Assembly: GCA_018402545.1 (NCBI GenBank)
Contig: JAGYIL010000003.1
Coordinates: 310,001 to 374,000, forward strand
Direction: 5' to 3'
DNA: 64,000 nucleotides
From: Saccharospirillum sp.
Lineage (GTDB): Bacteria; Pseudomonadota; Gammaproteobacteria; Pseudomonadales; Natronospirillaceae
Made by a program: the position numbers and the translations under genes. Shown in pieces: positions 1-8,418 of this stretch. Below the pieces are notes generated by a model. It saw only the letters and a program-made list of their open reading frames with translations. It did no database searches and was not told the DNA's origin. Every line of letters starts with the position of its first letter. Position 1 is the stretch's first letter.

Positions 1-53
1 GGCCGCAGACCGGCGTGGCTAGCATCCGGTCGAACGGCGTCATGAAAGGGAGA

Positions 54-1832
54 TCAAATATCGGAATACTGCGCGACCTGGTCGACGTAATCCTGATACG
101 CCGGTATGGCGACGGCCGCCAGAATGCCAATAATGGCTACACCGCCCATCGACCCCTGCAGCGGATCAAAGGGGTGTGTTTCGTAGCCATAAACTGCCTT
201 CAAGGTGTTCTCGCGATAGGTAAGCGACAGGCTCGCCTGAGAACGGCTGGGCAACTGCGCGACCCGGGCAACGGGAAACGCCAGCATATCGATGTCGGTA
301 TCGAGCATGTGGGCCAGTGTTTGCAGCCCTTCCAGATAATAGTGATAGTTGGTTTGAATCAGCGACTCAAACTGACCGGTGAACTGAAGCGTCGGCCGGT
401 CTGTCTCCTGCTGACTCCAGCTTGCCAGTGCCACCTCTGGCGTTGACTGCTGTCGGGCCAGTAGCACCTGAGGTACGGTGGCGAAATACCAGATACCCGC
501 CTGTTCATAATACCAGCCCTGGGAATCCTGGCTGCGCATCAACCAGTCCGACGCCAGTGGCATTTCCTGATCCAGCCACAGTGTTGACAACGGCAACTGC
601 AAACGATTCATTGGCCCGTTCGCAGTCGAAAATGAAGATGTCTCGGTATAGCCGCGAAAGCGAAGTTCATCCAGCAGGCTGGCAAAGGCATCGGCATCGG
701 TTGGCTCCAGTGCCAGATAGCTACCGGCATCGTCCGCAATCACACTGAACCGCCCCGTTAGCCCGGCCACAACCGCCGTCCAGCTCAGGCCGGTTTTGGT
801 GGTTAGCTGGTTCAGGTCGCGCAACGACATGTCCGATGCGGACGCCAGCCGCCGTACCCAGTCTTCATCCGGTAACACGGTGGAAAAATAGTAACTGGGC
901 TCGCCCAGACTTTGCACGCGCGTGGCCGGGCTATCCGGTAGCGCCAGATCCCACAGTGGGCCTTCACTCCCCCGTAACAGCAGGGTGGTCTGCCCCCTGC
1001 CTGCCCGCGACCCCATGGACATCGCGACTTCTTCGCTGCTCATGATTCCCAGCGTATCCAGCTCTCTGGCCTGCGCTGCGGGTATCAGAGGCTCCAGCTG
1101 GTGAATTACAGCGCCAGTATTGGCCCACAGATACACCCCATACCGGCTGTCTTCCAGTTCGGCCTGACGCTTGACAGCCGGGTGATCGGGGTTTGCCACC
1201 TCACCCAACTGCGCCAGTGTTTGTGCACTGCTGCCAAACCCGGCCGACAACGTAAAGCGCCGGGTTTGCGGATCGAACTGATAATAGGCGGGCAAAACAC
1301 CGAGGCTTAGACGACCGGGCGCATCTTCGGTTGCAGGAACCAATTGACGTACCAGGGAGCTTTCCTCCAACAGGCTACCGAGCTGTTGTTCAAAGGCAAG
1401 GCGGGTTTCAAAGTCGAGCCGCGCCGACACTTGCAGTTCAGCCCCGGTCAGGGCGGTGTCCCCGGGCAAGCGAACGGCGAGTTCAAGCGGTGACCGCAGC
1501 CGATCCAGAAACAGGCCGGCCATCGCGCCGTCCGTACCAAGTGGTGCCAACCGCTGACGCAGGGCTTCCAGTAGTGTGGTAACGGCAGCCCGATTGGCAT
1601 CGGTCGCCAGCAAGTCGCCCATCTCATTGTTCTTTGGTGCGGTTATCCAGGCGCTAGGGCTAGGCAGCCGGGCGTAGCTAATGACATCGGGATCCAGTCG
1701 ATCAATTAACGTTGCCGGCTCAGCCAGCTCGACGGGCCAGTCGACTCGGGTGTCCGGTTGAGAGGCCAGGTTGCTGCAGCCGGTTAACACCAGGGCACAA
1801 GACAGAATAAATACACACAATAGACGGGTCAC
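54..1832 (-). CDS. Surface lipoprotein with a pilin-like C-terminal helix, function unknown
   Basis: A 592-residue protein of unknown function. I start it at the GTG at 1832 because TAAGGA lies eight bases upstream and translation then opens directly with a lipoprotein signal peptide (lipobox LVLTGC, Cys at about residue 19); an upstream in-frame TTG at 1892 has no ribosome site. The long middle part looks like a globular exported domain of a DUF3352-like kind, with many Leu/Ser-rich segments, but I cannot assign a family firmly. The last 30 residues contain IIGILAAVAIPAYQDYV (about residues 566-584). That is nearly identical to the membrane-spanning N-terminal helix of type IV pilins, yet here it sits at the C-terminus and lacks the prepilin cleavage site. 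The protein would therefore be anchored at both ends. It runs off toward the window edge with no visible partner. Confidence 0.8.
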   Translation of the reverse strand: MTRLLCVFILSCALVLTGCSNLASQPDTRVDWPVELAEPATLIDRLDPDVISYARLPSPSAWITAPKNNEMGDLLATDANRAAVTTLLEALRQRLAPLGTDGAMAGLFLDRLRSPLELAVRLPGDTALTGAELQVSARLDFETRLAFEQQLGSLLEESSLVRQLVPATEDAPGRLSLGVLPAYYQFDPQTRRFTLSAGFGSSAQTLAQLGEVANPDHPAVKRQAELEDSRYGVYLWANTGAVIHQLEPLIPAAQARELDTLGIMSSEEVAMSMGSRAGRGQTTLLLRGSEGPLWDLALPDSPATRVQSLGEPSYYFSTVLPDEDWVRRLASASDMSLRDLNQLTTKTGLSWTAVVAGLTGRFSVIADDAGSYLALEPTDADAFASLLDELRFRGYTETSSFSTANGPMNRLQLPLSTLWLDQEMPLASDWLMRSQDSQGWYYEQAGIWYFATVPQVLLARQQSTPEVALASWSQQETDRPTLQFTGQFESLIQTNYHYYLEGLQTLAHMLDTDIDMLAFPVARVAQLPSRSQASLSLTYRENTLKAVYGYETHPFDPLQGSMGGVAIIGILAAVAIPAYQDYVDQVAQYSDI

Positions 1833-1956
1833 TGAGTCGATCCTTATCGTCAGGGGCGGGAGTTTCAGATTCAGAATAACGGGATCTGACAATGGAGAAA
1901 AGTCAGACTCCCGGATGGCGGCTGGTTAAGATGATGAAATAGCCTGAATCAGGCCA

Positions 1957-3594
1957 CTATTGATTGGACTCATGATACAGATCCAGCGCCTGAAACGGCT
2001 GGTTCAGTCGGTCAACATCAATGGTATCCAGGTCTTCCAGTGTCGCGTCTTCAGCCAGACGTGACGCCGCCAGTGGCAGCTCCACCGTGAACTGCACGCC
2101 ACGGACATCCAGCGGCGTGAATTGAATGCCGGAGTTCTTGCGAGCCAGATTAATATCCAGCACCCAACTCGGGTTATCCGGGTGTTGCGGGTCTAGCCAG
2201 GTAAGGCTGCGGGAGGAAGAATCCAGCAAGGTTCTGTTTGGTTGGTGGGCATCGGCCGACGATACCTCGACCGAGCGCAGCCGTTGCTCGAACGACCAGG
2301 TCAGTGTTTTTTCAGTACCCGGCTCGCCGTGACGCTGGCACACTGGCAAGTCGTCTTCAACGTCGATGGAAAACGAATCGGTGTGGACATCGCCGTTTTC
2401 AAACTCGAGCCGCAGCGTCATCTGGCGGGGCCGGTTATCGATGTTTTCAATAGCGACCGTGCCATCGTAGCCTTTGACAATCTCGCCAACAAAAAACAAC
2501 CCCAACCCCTTACCGTGGTTTTCCTTCACCCGGCGTGTGGAGTAGCCCAGTTGAAAGATCTTGGCCTTGTCTTCCTCACTGATGCCCGGCCCACTGTTGA
2601 ATACCTGCAGCCGAACCTTGCCCGAATGCTCAGCAAGACGAACACCGATGCGCCGGTACTTGTGCCGGTAGGGTCGCTTGCCACTGAAGAACTGAGCGTT
2701 CTTGAGCAGGTTTTCCAGCAACAGCACCCAGTGGTTTTCATTTCCCAGCACCACACTGCAGGGCTCCATCGACAACCAGAACGACGGGTCGTCCTGCCAC
2801 TGGCAGGGTAAACCTTCAGCTACCGCCTGGTGCAGGGAGTCTGGGGTATTCAGCAGTGGGGTCAGCGCCCGCACCAGACCGGCCACCGGTGAAAACGTTG
2901 GCTGCAACTCGTGCGAATCTGCCGAATCCGGGTTCAGGGATTGCTGGTAATAGGGTTCTTCCAGATCACACAATTGATTGGCCAGGTGCAGGGCAATGTT
3001 GTCGGTAGTCGCCAGATCCAACAGGTCCCAGACGTAGCGCAACTGCTGCAAGGCTTCCCGGGTCCGTGACTGATCAGCCTCTTTCAACCCGGGCTGGACG
3101 AGGGCTTGCTCCAGCGCCGACTGCACTTTATCGAACCCGATCACACCGTTGTGACGCACTTCAGCTGCAATGCTTTTAAAGTGCAGGAATTTCTCATCGT
3201 ATTCGATGTATTCCAGTAGCTTGTCGCTGATAAACAGCTTTAATTTATCGGCATGGCCAGCATAGGTATGCACCTTGTGCTGCAATTGTTTGCGGCTTTG
3301 CCATAGGTTGTCATACTCATTCTGCAACTGGCGGGCTTGCTGTTTTTGCTGACGGCGCGCCTGGGAATAGCGGTGCGCATCGTTGATCAGAAATATCGCG
3401 AATATGGCGCACAGGGCGATCTTCAGGCGCGGGTCCAACACCCAGTCTGGTACCTGGTAATAGGCCATCAAGTCGGGTTCGGTGATCAGATAAAAATACG
3501 CCACCAGACCCAGCCCGAAAAAACTGCTGAGCACGCTGAAACGCTGTGGCCAGCTTGGCTTGAAGGGACGGTCGGTGTCAGCGCGCAGGGTCAT
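1957..3594 (-). CDS. Atypical membrane sensor histidine kinase
   Basis: A 545-residue sensor kinase. The ATG at 3594 overlaps the end of the upstream response regulator gene by 17 bases, so the pair is translationally coupled. Two hydrophobic segments lie near residues 15-65, followed by a Gln/Arg-rich coiled coil (about 70-110). The ATPase domain is clear: N box NLLKNAQFF, G1 region PGISEEDKAKIFQLGYSTR, and G2 HGKGLGLFFV. A canonical H box of the HELRTPL type is absent; the nearest candidate phospho-acceptor is the His in IAAEVRHNGVIGF before the ATPase domain. An unclassified beta-rich tail follows the ATPase domain and contains a second, unrecognised region. The likely partner is the adjacent regulator; the signal sensed is unknown. 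Confidence 0.85.
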   Translation of the reverse strand: MTLRADTDRPFKPSWPQRFSVLSSFFGLGLVAYFYLITEPDLMAYYQVPDWVLDPRLKIALCAIFAIFLINDAHRYSQARRQQKQQARQLQNEYDNLWQSRKQLQHKVHTYAGHADKLKLFISDKLLEYIEYDEKFLHFKSIAAEVRHNGVIGFDKVQSALEQALVQPGLKEADQSRTREALQQLRYVWDLLDLATTDNIALHLANQLCDLEEPYYQQSLNPDSADSHELQPTFSPVAGLVRALTPLLNTPDSLHQAVAEGLPCQWQDDPSFWLSMEPCSVVLGNENHWVLLLENLLKNAQFFSGKRPYRHKYRRIGVRLAEHSGKVRLQVFNSGPGISEEDKAKIFQLGYSTRRVKENHGKGLGLFFVGEIVKGYDGTVAIENIDNRPRQMTLRLEFENGDVHTDSFSIDVEDDLPVCQRHGEPGTEKTLTWSFEQRLRSVEVSSADAHQPNRTLLDSSSRSLTWLDPQHPDNPSWVLDINLARKNSGIQFTPLDVRGVQFTVELPLAASRLAEDATLEDLDTIDVDRLNQPFQALDLYHESNQ

Positions 3595-4390
3595 GGTCTG
3601 GCCTCCAGCAGTAGGCTTCCTGATCGCCAAAGGTGACGATACCAACACCTTCCCGGCAACGGTCGGTAAAGCCGCCGTCGCCCGCTTCGACCTGGTCGAA
3701 AGCGCGCCTCAGCGTACGAATGTGTTGCCGGTAGTTGGCGTAGGAAAACCGCTCCGGGTCGGCATCGAGCTTATCGGCAATCTGCCAGGTCGACAACGGG
3801 CTTGGCGCCGCCTCGACCAGAAAGCGCAGGATCTTGCGCGGCGTCGGCGCCAGTGGCCGGCGCGAGTTGGTCGGGTTCATTAGTTTTTGCCCCCGCCAGA
3901 ACACTTCCCAGGTGCGGGTATCGATGCTCAGCGAGCCGCTGCGCAGGGTGTCGCTGGTCGTTTTGGCGATTTCGCCGGGCTGATGCCGCTGCTGGCGCAA
4001 CACCGCCTGAATGCGCCAGCACAGCACGGCTTCGACATTACGCTGGTGCTTGGCAATAAAATCCAGGGTGCCATTCTGCTCAAAGGCCGCCTGTTCGATA
4101 TCGGTACCGCTATGCTCCGACAAATACACCACCGGCAAGTCCGGCCAGCGCTTCTGCAGGGCCCGCGACACGGTCAGGCCAGCGTGGCTGTTACCACCCA
4201 TATGGGCGTCGAGCAACGCGACGTCGGGTGCATCGGCATCGGGGCACTGTTTAATGTACTGGCAAGCGGCTTCAGCGAATTTGAAAACCTGAACATCGGT
4301 TGGCGAGCCGTTAAAGTCGGTCGCTTCCAACGTCGGTCTAAACCGCTCGACCCAGTGGGACTGGTCCTCTACCCACACAATCCGGGTCAT
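3578..4390 (-). CDS. Response regulator with winged-helix DNA-binding domain
   Basis: A 270-residue two-component regulator, first gene of the pair with the sensor kinase. The receiver domain starts at MTRIVWVEDQ; the phospho-acceptor Asp is in DVALLDAHMGG and the conserved Lys in LDFIAKHQ. A C-terminal OmpR-like winged helix covers roughly residues 170-260 (TPRKILRFLVEA and YRQHIRTLRRAF segments). I chose the ATG at 4390 over one at 4426 because it begins exactly at the receiver fold and AAAAGG lies about ten bases upstream. The receiver is slightly divergent: the N-terminal acidic pair is ED rather than DD. Repeat copy A lies between this promoter and the divergent deaminase gene. Targets are unknown. 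Confidence 0.87.
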   Translation of the reverse strand: MTRIVWVEDQSHWVERFRPTLEATDFNGSPTDVQVFKFAEAACQYIKQCPDADAPDVALLDAHMGGNSHAGLTVSRALQKRWPDLPVVYLSEHSGTDIEQAAFEQNGTLDFIAKHQRNVEAVLCWRIQAVLRQQRHQPGEIAKTTSDTLRSGSLSIDTRTWEVFWRGQKLMNPTNSRRPLAPTPRKILRFLVEAAPSPLSTWQIADKLDADPERFSYANYRQHIRTLRRAFDQVEAGDGGFTDRCREGVGIVTFGDQEAYCWRPDHDPAR

Positions 4391-4466
4391 GGCGTTACTG
4401 CCTTTTTGCTGTTTTAGTTGAGGCATTTTTACTCAAGCTTCAGAGTACGTTGAGTGGCCTTGGCCC

Positions 4467-4650
4467 GCGGCAGCTACCGGTGGTACCTCGGCGGGGTCGG
4501 CGTAAATCCATCCATGGAGCCTAGACCGCAGGATATGAATCCCGTCCATGGGATTCACCCTCCGGGCTCGCTGCGCTCATACTAAAACGCTCCCGGCGTT
4601 TTAGTCCTTGCTGCGGACTCCCCCGCAGAGGCACCACCGGCACCCGCCGC
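4467..4650 (+). repeat. Dispersed palindromic repeat, copy A, long form (184 bp)
   Basis: Imperfect 30-nt inverted arms (4467-4496 and 4621-4650) enclose the family core (cctagaccgcag, tccatgga) and the 71-bp apical module. That module carries two hairpins, gaatccc/gggattc and actaaaacgc/gcgttttagt. The outer motif actcaagcttcagagt lies upstream at about 4431-4448. The element occupies the divergent intergenic space between the response regulator and cytosine deaminase genes. Three of its five arm mismatches become G-U pairs if the minus strand is transcribed. Confidence 0.9.
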
Positions 4651-4797
4651 TCACATTGTGCCAACTCTTAAACTCGTCATCTTTACAGTCTAGCACTCCA
4701 GCAGACCCCGGAATGTGACTGAGGTTGTATTCCTCGCTTGCGTGCCACCCCACCCTCCGCTAGTTTGCGGGTTATACCCCATTCACAGGAGTCCGAT

Positions 4798-5235
4798 ATG
4801 GACAAATTCATGCAAGCCGCACTCGACGAAGCAAAAGCAGGTGTCGCCGAGGGCGGCATCCCAATCGGATCAGTGCTGGTATACAAGGGCCAGATCATTG
4901 GCCGTGGCCATAACCGCCGGGTTCAACAAGGCAGCGTGGTGCTGCACGGCGAGATGGATGCGCTGGAGAATGCGGGTCGGCAGCCAGCGTCGGTGTATCG
5001 CGAATCGGTGCTCTACACTACGCTATCGCCCTGCCCCATGTGCAGCGGCGCCATTCTGCTGTACGGCATTCCCAAAGTGGTGATCGGTGAAAACCAGACC
5101 TTTCAGGGCGACGAAGCGTTACTGACCAGCCGCGGTGTAGAGCTGGATGTACGCCAGGAGCCGGGCTGCATCCACCTGATGGAAACCTTCATCCGCGAGC
5201 GGCCTGATCTGTGGAATGAGGATATTGGTGAGTGA
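4798..5235 (+). CDS. Cytosine deaminase, yeast FCY1 type
   Basis: A 145-residue zinc-dependent deaminase predicted to convert cytosine to uracil for pyrimidine salvage in the cytoplasm. The zinc site is intact: HGEMDAL (catalytic Glu) and SPCPMCSGAI (two Cys ligands). Similarity to the fungal cytosine deaminase extends end to end, including GGIPIGSVLV, RGHNRRVQQGS, LYTTLSPCPMC, YGIPKVVIGEN and the terminal WNEDIGE, which is more specific than general tRNA adenosine or guanine deaminases. The ATG at 4798 follows ACAGGAG; a longer reading from 4738 is not conserved. The gene is monocistronic, flanked by palindromic repeats A and B. The enzyme class is well supported; the exact base specificity is inferred from the family. 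Confidence 0.88.
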   Translation: MDKFMQAALDEAKAGVAEGGIPIGSVLVYKGQIIGRGHNRRVQQGSVVLHGEMDALENAGRQPASVYRESVLYTTLSPCPMCSGAILLYGIPKVVIGENQTFQGDEALLTSRGVELDVRQEPGCIHLMETFIRERPDLWNEDIGE

Positions 5236-5312
5236 GCCATTGGGCTGGCTGGTGCCATGAGTAAGAAATTCGCAGGACAGCTGACGTAGGTGGCACCTCT
5301 TATTTCTGTGCC

Positions 5313-5427
5313 AATCGGACCGCCGGGTACGTCTACTGGGGGTACGCTGTAAATACCTCCCTGTAAGCTCGGAGACAACATCCATGTTGTCTAACGCCCC
5401 CCAGTAGACGCACCCGGCAGCCCTTCG
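5313..5427 (+). repeat. Dispersed palindromic repeat, copy B, short form
   Basis: Inverted arms gccgggtacgtctactgggg (5322-5341) and its near-complement at 5399-5418 enclose a short core with its own hairpin, agacaac/gttgtct, at the place where other copies carry ccgcag/ctgcgg. It sits between two convergent genes (cytosine deaminase and the DUF3307-like gene) and could act as a bidirectional transcript end. It is the most diverged copy; its outer boundaries are approximate. Confidence 0.8.
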
Positions 5428-5461
5428 ATCACCAGTGGTTAAGCTAAGGCGAATTCCTGAC

Positions 5462-6253
5462 TCATGGCACCAGCCGGCTACTGATCAACAAGCTCACCGC
5501 CACCGTTAACAGTGTCGAAGCCAGCGTTCCGATCAGCACATATTCCGCAAAAGCACGCTCCTCAAGTTGCCGGAAACGGGCAAACCCTTTTGCCGCCAAA
5601 ATGACCGCAATGATGCTGTACTGAGACCCGTATGCAGCACCTTGTTGCTGACTGCCGACCAAAACGATGTACATCAACCAACGCTCCAGAATGCCGATAA
5701 TGCGACCGGCATTGTACTCGCGCTGGTCGATCTCCGGTTCTGCGCTCTGATTTACTGTCGTGGACTGGTCAATAACCCCGGCATCTCCGGTTTCAGCAGG
5801 CTCCGGTATCTTACTCATGGGTTCCAGATCGAAGCTGTGGAACAGCATCCGAATCAATAAATTGGCCTCTCCGGCAACCAACAAAAACCCGAGCAACCAC
5901 CACAGGCCCGTGGTCAGTTGTTCTGTAGTCAGACCCAACCAGTCGATTGCCATTACCGACCATGAACTCAATTCCGGCAACGGCATCAGCCAGGTTGCCA
6001 CCACCACTAAAGGCAGCCCTATCAGACGACCGGGCACCAGCAGCCGTTCAGGAATGACTTTCTCGGAAAAAATCAGGGCCAGGGCTGCCACTATTGACCA
6101 AAGTACCGATGTCATACCCAGCGCCAGGACTGGTGCCAGAACAATGGGGATTAGCACCAGAATCAATAGCAATCGGGAGGGTAGACGCTGATCGTAGCGG
6201 ATAAAACACAGACGCGTTAACAACCAGATGGTTAGCAGAAATAAAGATGTCAC
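5462..6253 (-). CDS. Polytopic membrane protein with DUF3307-like C-terminus
   Basis: A 263-residue inner-membrane protein, mostly hydrophobic, with about six to seven predicted spans and a hydrophilic loop at roughly residues 145-180. The C-terminal part (GRIIGILERWLMYIVLVG, AAKGFARFRQLEERAFAEYV, then IGTLASTLL) matches the pattern I know from the end of DUF3307 proteins. DUF3307 genes are commonly next to satD, and here satD lies just upstream on the same strand, which supports the call. The N-terminal half does not look like the usual DUF3307 start. Translation starts at GTG 6253 with AGGG about nine bases before. The gene pair is interrupted by palindromic repeat C. The molecular function is unknown. 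Confidence 0.75.
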   Translation of the reverse strand: MTSLFLLTIWLLTRLCFIRYDQRLPSRLLLILVLIPIVLAPVLALGMTSVLWSIVAALALIFSEKVIPERLLVPGRLIGLPLVVVATWLMPLPELSSWSVMAIDWLGLTTEQLTTGLWWLLGFLLVAGEANLLIRMLFHSFDLEPMSKIPEPAETGDAGVIDQSTTVNQSAEPEIDQREYNAGRIIGILERWLMYIVLVGSQQQGAAYGSQYSIIAVILAAKGFARFRQLEERAFAEYVLIGTLASTLLTVAVSLLISSRLVP

Positions 6254-6302
6254 CGGTTTGTTCCCTCAATCAACACTCAAGTTTCGGAGTTCGCACAATA
6301 CG

Positions 6303-6415
6303 AGCGGCGGGTGCCGGTGGTGTCTCTGCGGGGTAGTCCGCAGCAAGGATGCTGCGGTCTAGGCTCCACGGACGGATTCACGCCGACCCCACAGAGACAC
6401 CACCGGTAGCCGACG
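6303..6415 (-). repeat. Dispersed palindromic repeat, copy C, short form (113 bp)
   Basis: Arms 6303-6332 and 6386-6415 pair with four mismatches; the centre ggtggtgtctctg/cagagacacc differs in sequence from other copies but is complementary within itself. The core reads in reverse relative to copies A, F and H (gtctaggctccacggac on the plus strand). The apical stem is ccgcag/ctgcgg with an 8-base loop. The outer motif actcaagtttcggagt lies at about 6273-6290. It separates satD from its membrane partner gene on the same strand. Confidence 0.9.
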
Positions 6416-6446
6416 CGGGACATGGCCACGTAACCTGAACCCAGGG

Positions 6447-7076
6447 TCATTCTGCCAGGGCCGCATCCAGGTATCGGGTCAGGGTTCGGATGCTCTCCGT
6501 TACATCGTCCAGCGCGCCCTGGCGAATATTCTTGTAGACCGCCTGTTCGCTGATCTTCAGTGATTTAGCCAGCGTCGCTACGGTATCGCCCTGCAGCAGA
6601 CGGTGCAAGATCACCAGGCGATTGGCCTGCCAGCTCTGCCAGTGGCGGTCGAGTAACTTCAGGGTGCTGTGCATCAGGTCCTGTGGCTGGTCCGGGAATT
6701 CACCGGCCAGAGCCAACTGATGGTCGCCCTGCTTAAGCTGTTCGATGCTTTCCCGGGCGGCATGGAAGGCCGGGCCGTCCATACCGATAGCCTGGTCCGG
6801 GTTGATGGGCGTGGCCAGGGGGCCAATCGAGACGGCAAATCGGAGCCGAACAGGGTAAACCGCCGCCCTAATGGCCAGCATATCGGTAAAGACCCGGCCA
6901 GCCGTGCTCAGCACAGCCTGAAACTCATCGCCCAGCGTGATGGTATAGGGTGAGAGCAGGCCTTTAGTTTGCCGGTTCAAGCCGTCCAGCGCCGCTTTTA
7001 AGTCGTGCTGAACAGCGGCCCGGTCGGCAATGTCTCTGGAGGCAACGATGTCTGCTATTACAATCAGTCGGTTCAT
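6447..7076 (-). CDS. SatD-family protein
   Basis: A 209-residue SatD-family protein. The N-terminus MNRLIVIADIVASRDIADR and the segment ITLGDEFQAVL are typical of this family, whose biochemical role is not established (it was named from a streptococcal acid-stress locus). The C-terminal part has a helix-turn-helix-like segment, DTVATLAKSLKISEQAVYKN, so the protein could bind DNA or sense a nucleotide-like ligand; that is inference. ATG at 7076 has no convincing ribosome site upstream, which is odd. A palindromic site overlaps the presumed promoter. Downstream on the same strand, across repeat C, lies the DUF3307-like membrane gene, a pairing known for SatD. Confidence 0.82.
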   Translation of the reverse strand: MNRLIVIADIVASRDIADRAAVQHDLKAALDGLNRQTKGLLSPYTITLGDEFQAVLSTAGRVFTDMLAIRAAVYPVRLRFAVSIGPLATPINPDQAIGMDGPAFHAARESIEQLKQGDHQLALAGEFPDQPQDLMHSTLKLLDRHWQSWQANRLVILHRLLQGDTVATLAKSLKISEQAVYKNIRQGALDDVTESIRTLTRYLDAALAE

Positions 7077-7116
7077 AGTTGCAGTTTAGACCGCTTAATC
7101 AACAAATCAACCGAAT

Positions 7117-7170
7117 TGGTTTATTTTTTATTTTTAAACCATTTTGGGTTAATTCAGTCAATTAAACCAA
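7117..7170 (-). promoter_or_regulatory. Candidate operator upstream of satD
   Basis: TGGTTTA (7117-7123) and TAAACCA (7135-7141) form a perfect inverted repeat with an AT-rich 11-base centre, and a third half-site TTAAACCAA follows at 7162-7170. The group lies 40-95 bases upstream of satD. The helix-turn-helix-like segment in SatD makes autoregulation a possibility. This is seen in sequence only; the binding protein is unknown. Confidence 0.45.
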
Positions 7171-7176
7171 ATACCT

Positions 7177-7860
7177 TTACTGTGCCAACTCATTTTGTCT
7201 GAGAATCTGCTGCAGGGAGATTCGGGTGGTTTCCTCAAATTCCTCGTCCAGCACCTCGCACTCGACAATGCGGTCAACCCGGAACATCCGAAAGTCGGCA
7301 CGCAACTCACACCAGGCCATCAGCGTCCAGACACTGCCCCAGAAGACCAGCCCCAAAGGCCAGACCACCCGTTCAGAAGGAGTGCTATCTTCGCGATGAT
7401 AGTGCAGCCGCAGCTTGCGCCGGTCATTCACGGCAGCGCTTAGTACGTCCAGCCGTGGAGCAAGGTCTTTGCTGTCGGGAAACACCGGCGCATAAATACG
7501 CGGGTTGCGCAGCGTAGCCTTAAGCCGGGGCGGCAAGACCGTTTCGATTTTCACCAGGGCCTCAGTGGCAGCGGCCGACAGCTTCTCGCCACCCCAGGCG
7601 TCAATCATCCGCACCCCGACAATCAACGCCTGCATCTCTTCCGGCGTGAACATCAACGGGGGCAGATGAAAACCACCGCGCAGCACGTAGCCCACGCCAG
7701 CCTCGCCATCGATGGGCACACCAGAGGCCATCAGGTCCTGAATGTCGCGGTAGATGGTGCGCTCGGAAACCTCCAGCTTATCGGCCAGTTGCCGGGCCGT
7801 GGTTAACCGCCGACCCTGCAGGTATTGGATAATCTGGAACAACCGATCAGCTCTACGCAT
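7177..7860 (-). CDS. YafY-type transcriptional regulator (HTH-11 plus WYL)
   Basis: A 227-residue DNA-binding regulator. The N-terminus MRRADRLFQIIQYLQGRRL with LADKLEVSERTIYRDIQDL is the typical helix-turn-helix of YafY/DeoR-like proteins, and the second half carries the WYL domain that usually binds a small or nucleic-acid ligand (WPLGLVFWGSVWTLMAWCEL). ATG at 7860 is chosen because GGGAGA lies six bases upstream and the family always begins MRRADRL; a longer reading from 7896 adds unrelated residues. It follows the cupin gene by 42 bases on the same strand, so the two are probably one operon and the regulator may control the cupin enzyme. Confidence 0.9.
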   Translation of the reverse strand: MRRADRLFQIIQYLQGRRLTTARQLADKLEVSERTIYRDIQDLMASGVPIDGEAGVGYVLRGGFHLPPLMFTPEEMQALIVGVRMIDAWGGEKLSAAATEALVKIETVLPPRLKATLRNPRIYAPVFPDSKDLAPRLDVLSAAVNDRRKLRLHYHREDSTPSERVVWPLGLVFWGSVWTLMAWCELRADFRMFRVDRIVECEVLDEEFEETTRISLQQILRQNELAQ

Positions 7861-7902
7861 CAAATATCTCCCTGGACAAGCCTCGCCCGTGGGCAAATTG
7901 CC

Positions 7903-8418
7903 CTATTCACCATCCCAGTAATCCAGGCTGTTTTCCAAGCGGCCAACAAAACGAAAGACACGGGACTCGCCTCCATTAGCAGGCGTCACCTCGGTACTGA
8001 TCGCGAAGTTGCCCGAGTCCGGGTATTCGCACACTTCCGAGGCTATCTGAGTACTGACGGCCAGAAACCGCAAATCCTGGTCACCGGTATTAATCAATTG
8101 ATGGGCACTTTCAACGCCACCCGGCGGGCAGGCGATCACATCACCGGAACGCACCGGGTACCGTTGCGCACCAAGTCGAAGCTCGCCCCGCCCCTCAATG
8201 ATATAAAACATCTCCTCATTTTGCTGGTGGCTATGAAACGGAAAAGCGCGCTTGCCTGGCGGTAACAGAGTGACATTGTAGCCCAGCAAACGGGCACCCA
8301 ATGGCCGGCTCAGTTCACCAAGGCGCGCATCAAAACGATCGGCGGCCTCCCCCGGCGCAGCGTATTCAGCCGGGCGTGGATGAAGTTCAATTTCATTCAG
8401 GTTCAGAATAGGATTCAT
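7903..8418 (-). CDS. Cupin-domain protein
   Basis: A 171-residue single-domain cupin. Both cupin motifs are visible: HSHQQNEEMFYIIEGRGEL (metal-binding His-x-His and Glu) and the second motif PVRSGDVIACPPG followed by AHQLIN with the last His. Such proteins bind a divalent metal and act as isomerases, dioxygenases or sugar-binding sensors; the substrate cannot be told from sequence. ATG at 8418 is preceded by GAAGGAAA; the longer frame to 8511 has no ribosome site. It is probably co-transcribed with the downstream YafY-type regulator. Palindromic repeat D lies upstream, between it and a divergent gene. Confidence 0.85.
   Translation of the reverse strand: MNPILNLNEIELHPRPAEYAAPGEAADRFDARLGELSRPLGARLLGYNVTLLPPGKRAFPFHSHQQNEEMFYIIEGRGELRLGAQRYPVRSGDVIACPPGGVESAHQLINTGDQDLRFLAVSTQIASEVCEYPDSGNFAISTEVTPANGGESRVFRFVGRLENSLDYWDGE

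Noticed and set aside
1833-1892. Longer N-terminus of the lipoprotein from TTG 1892
   Set aside because: No ribosome site, and it would bury the signal peptide 20 residues inside the protein.
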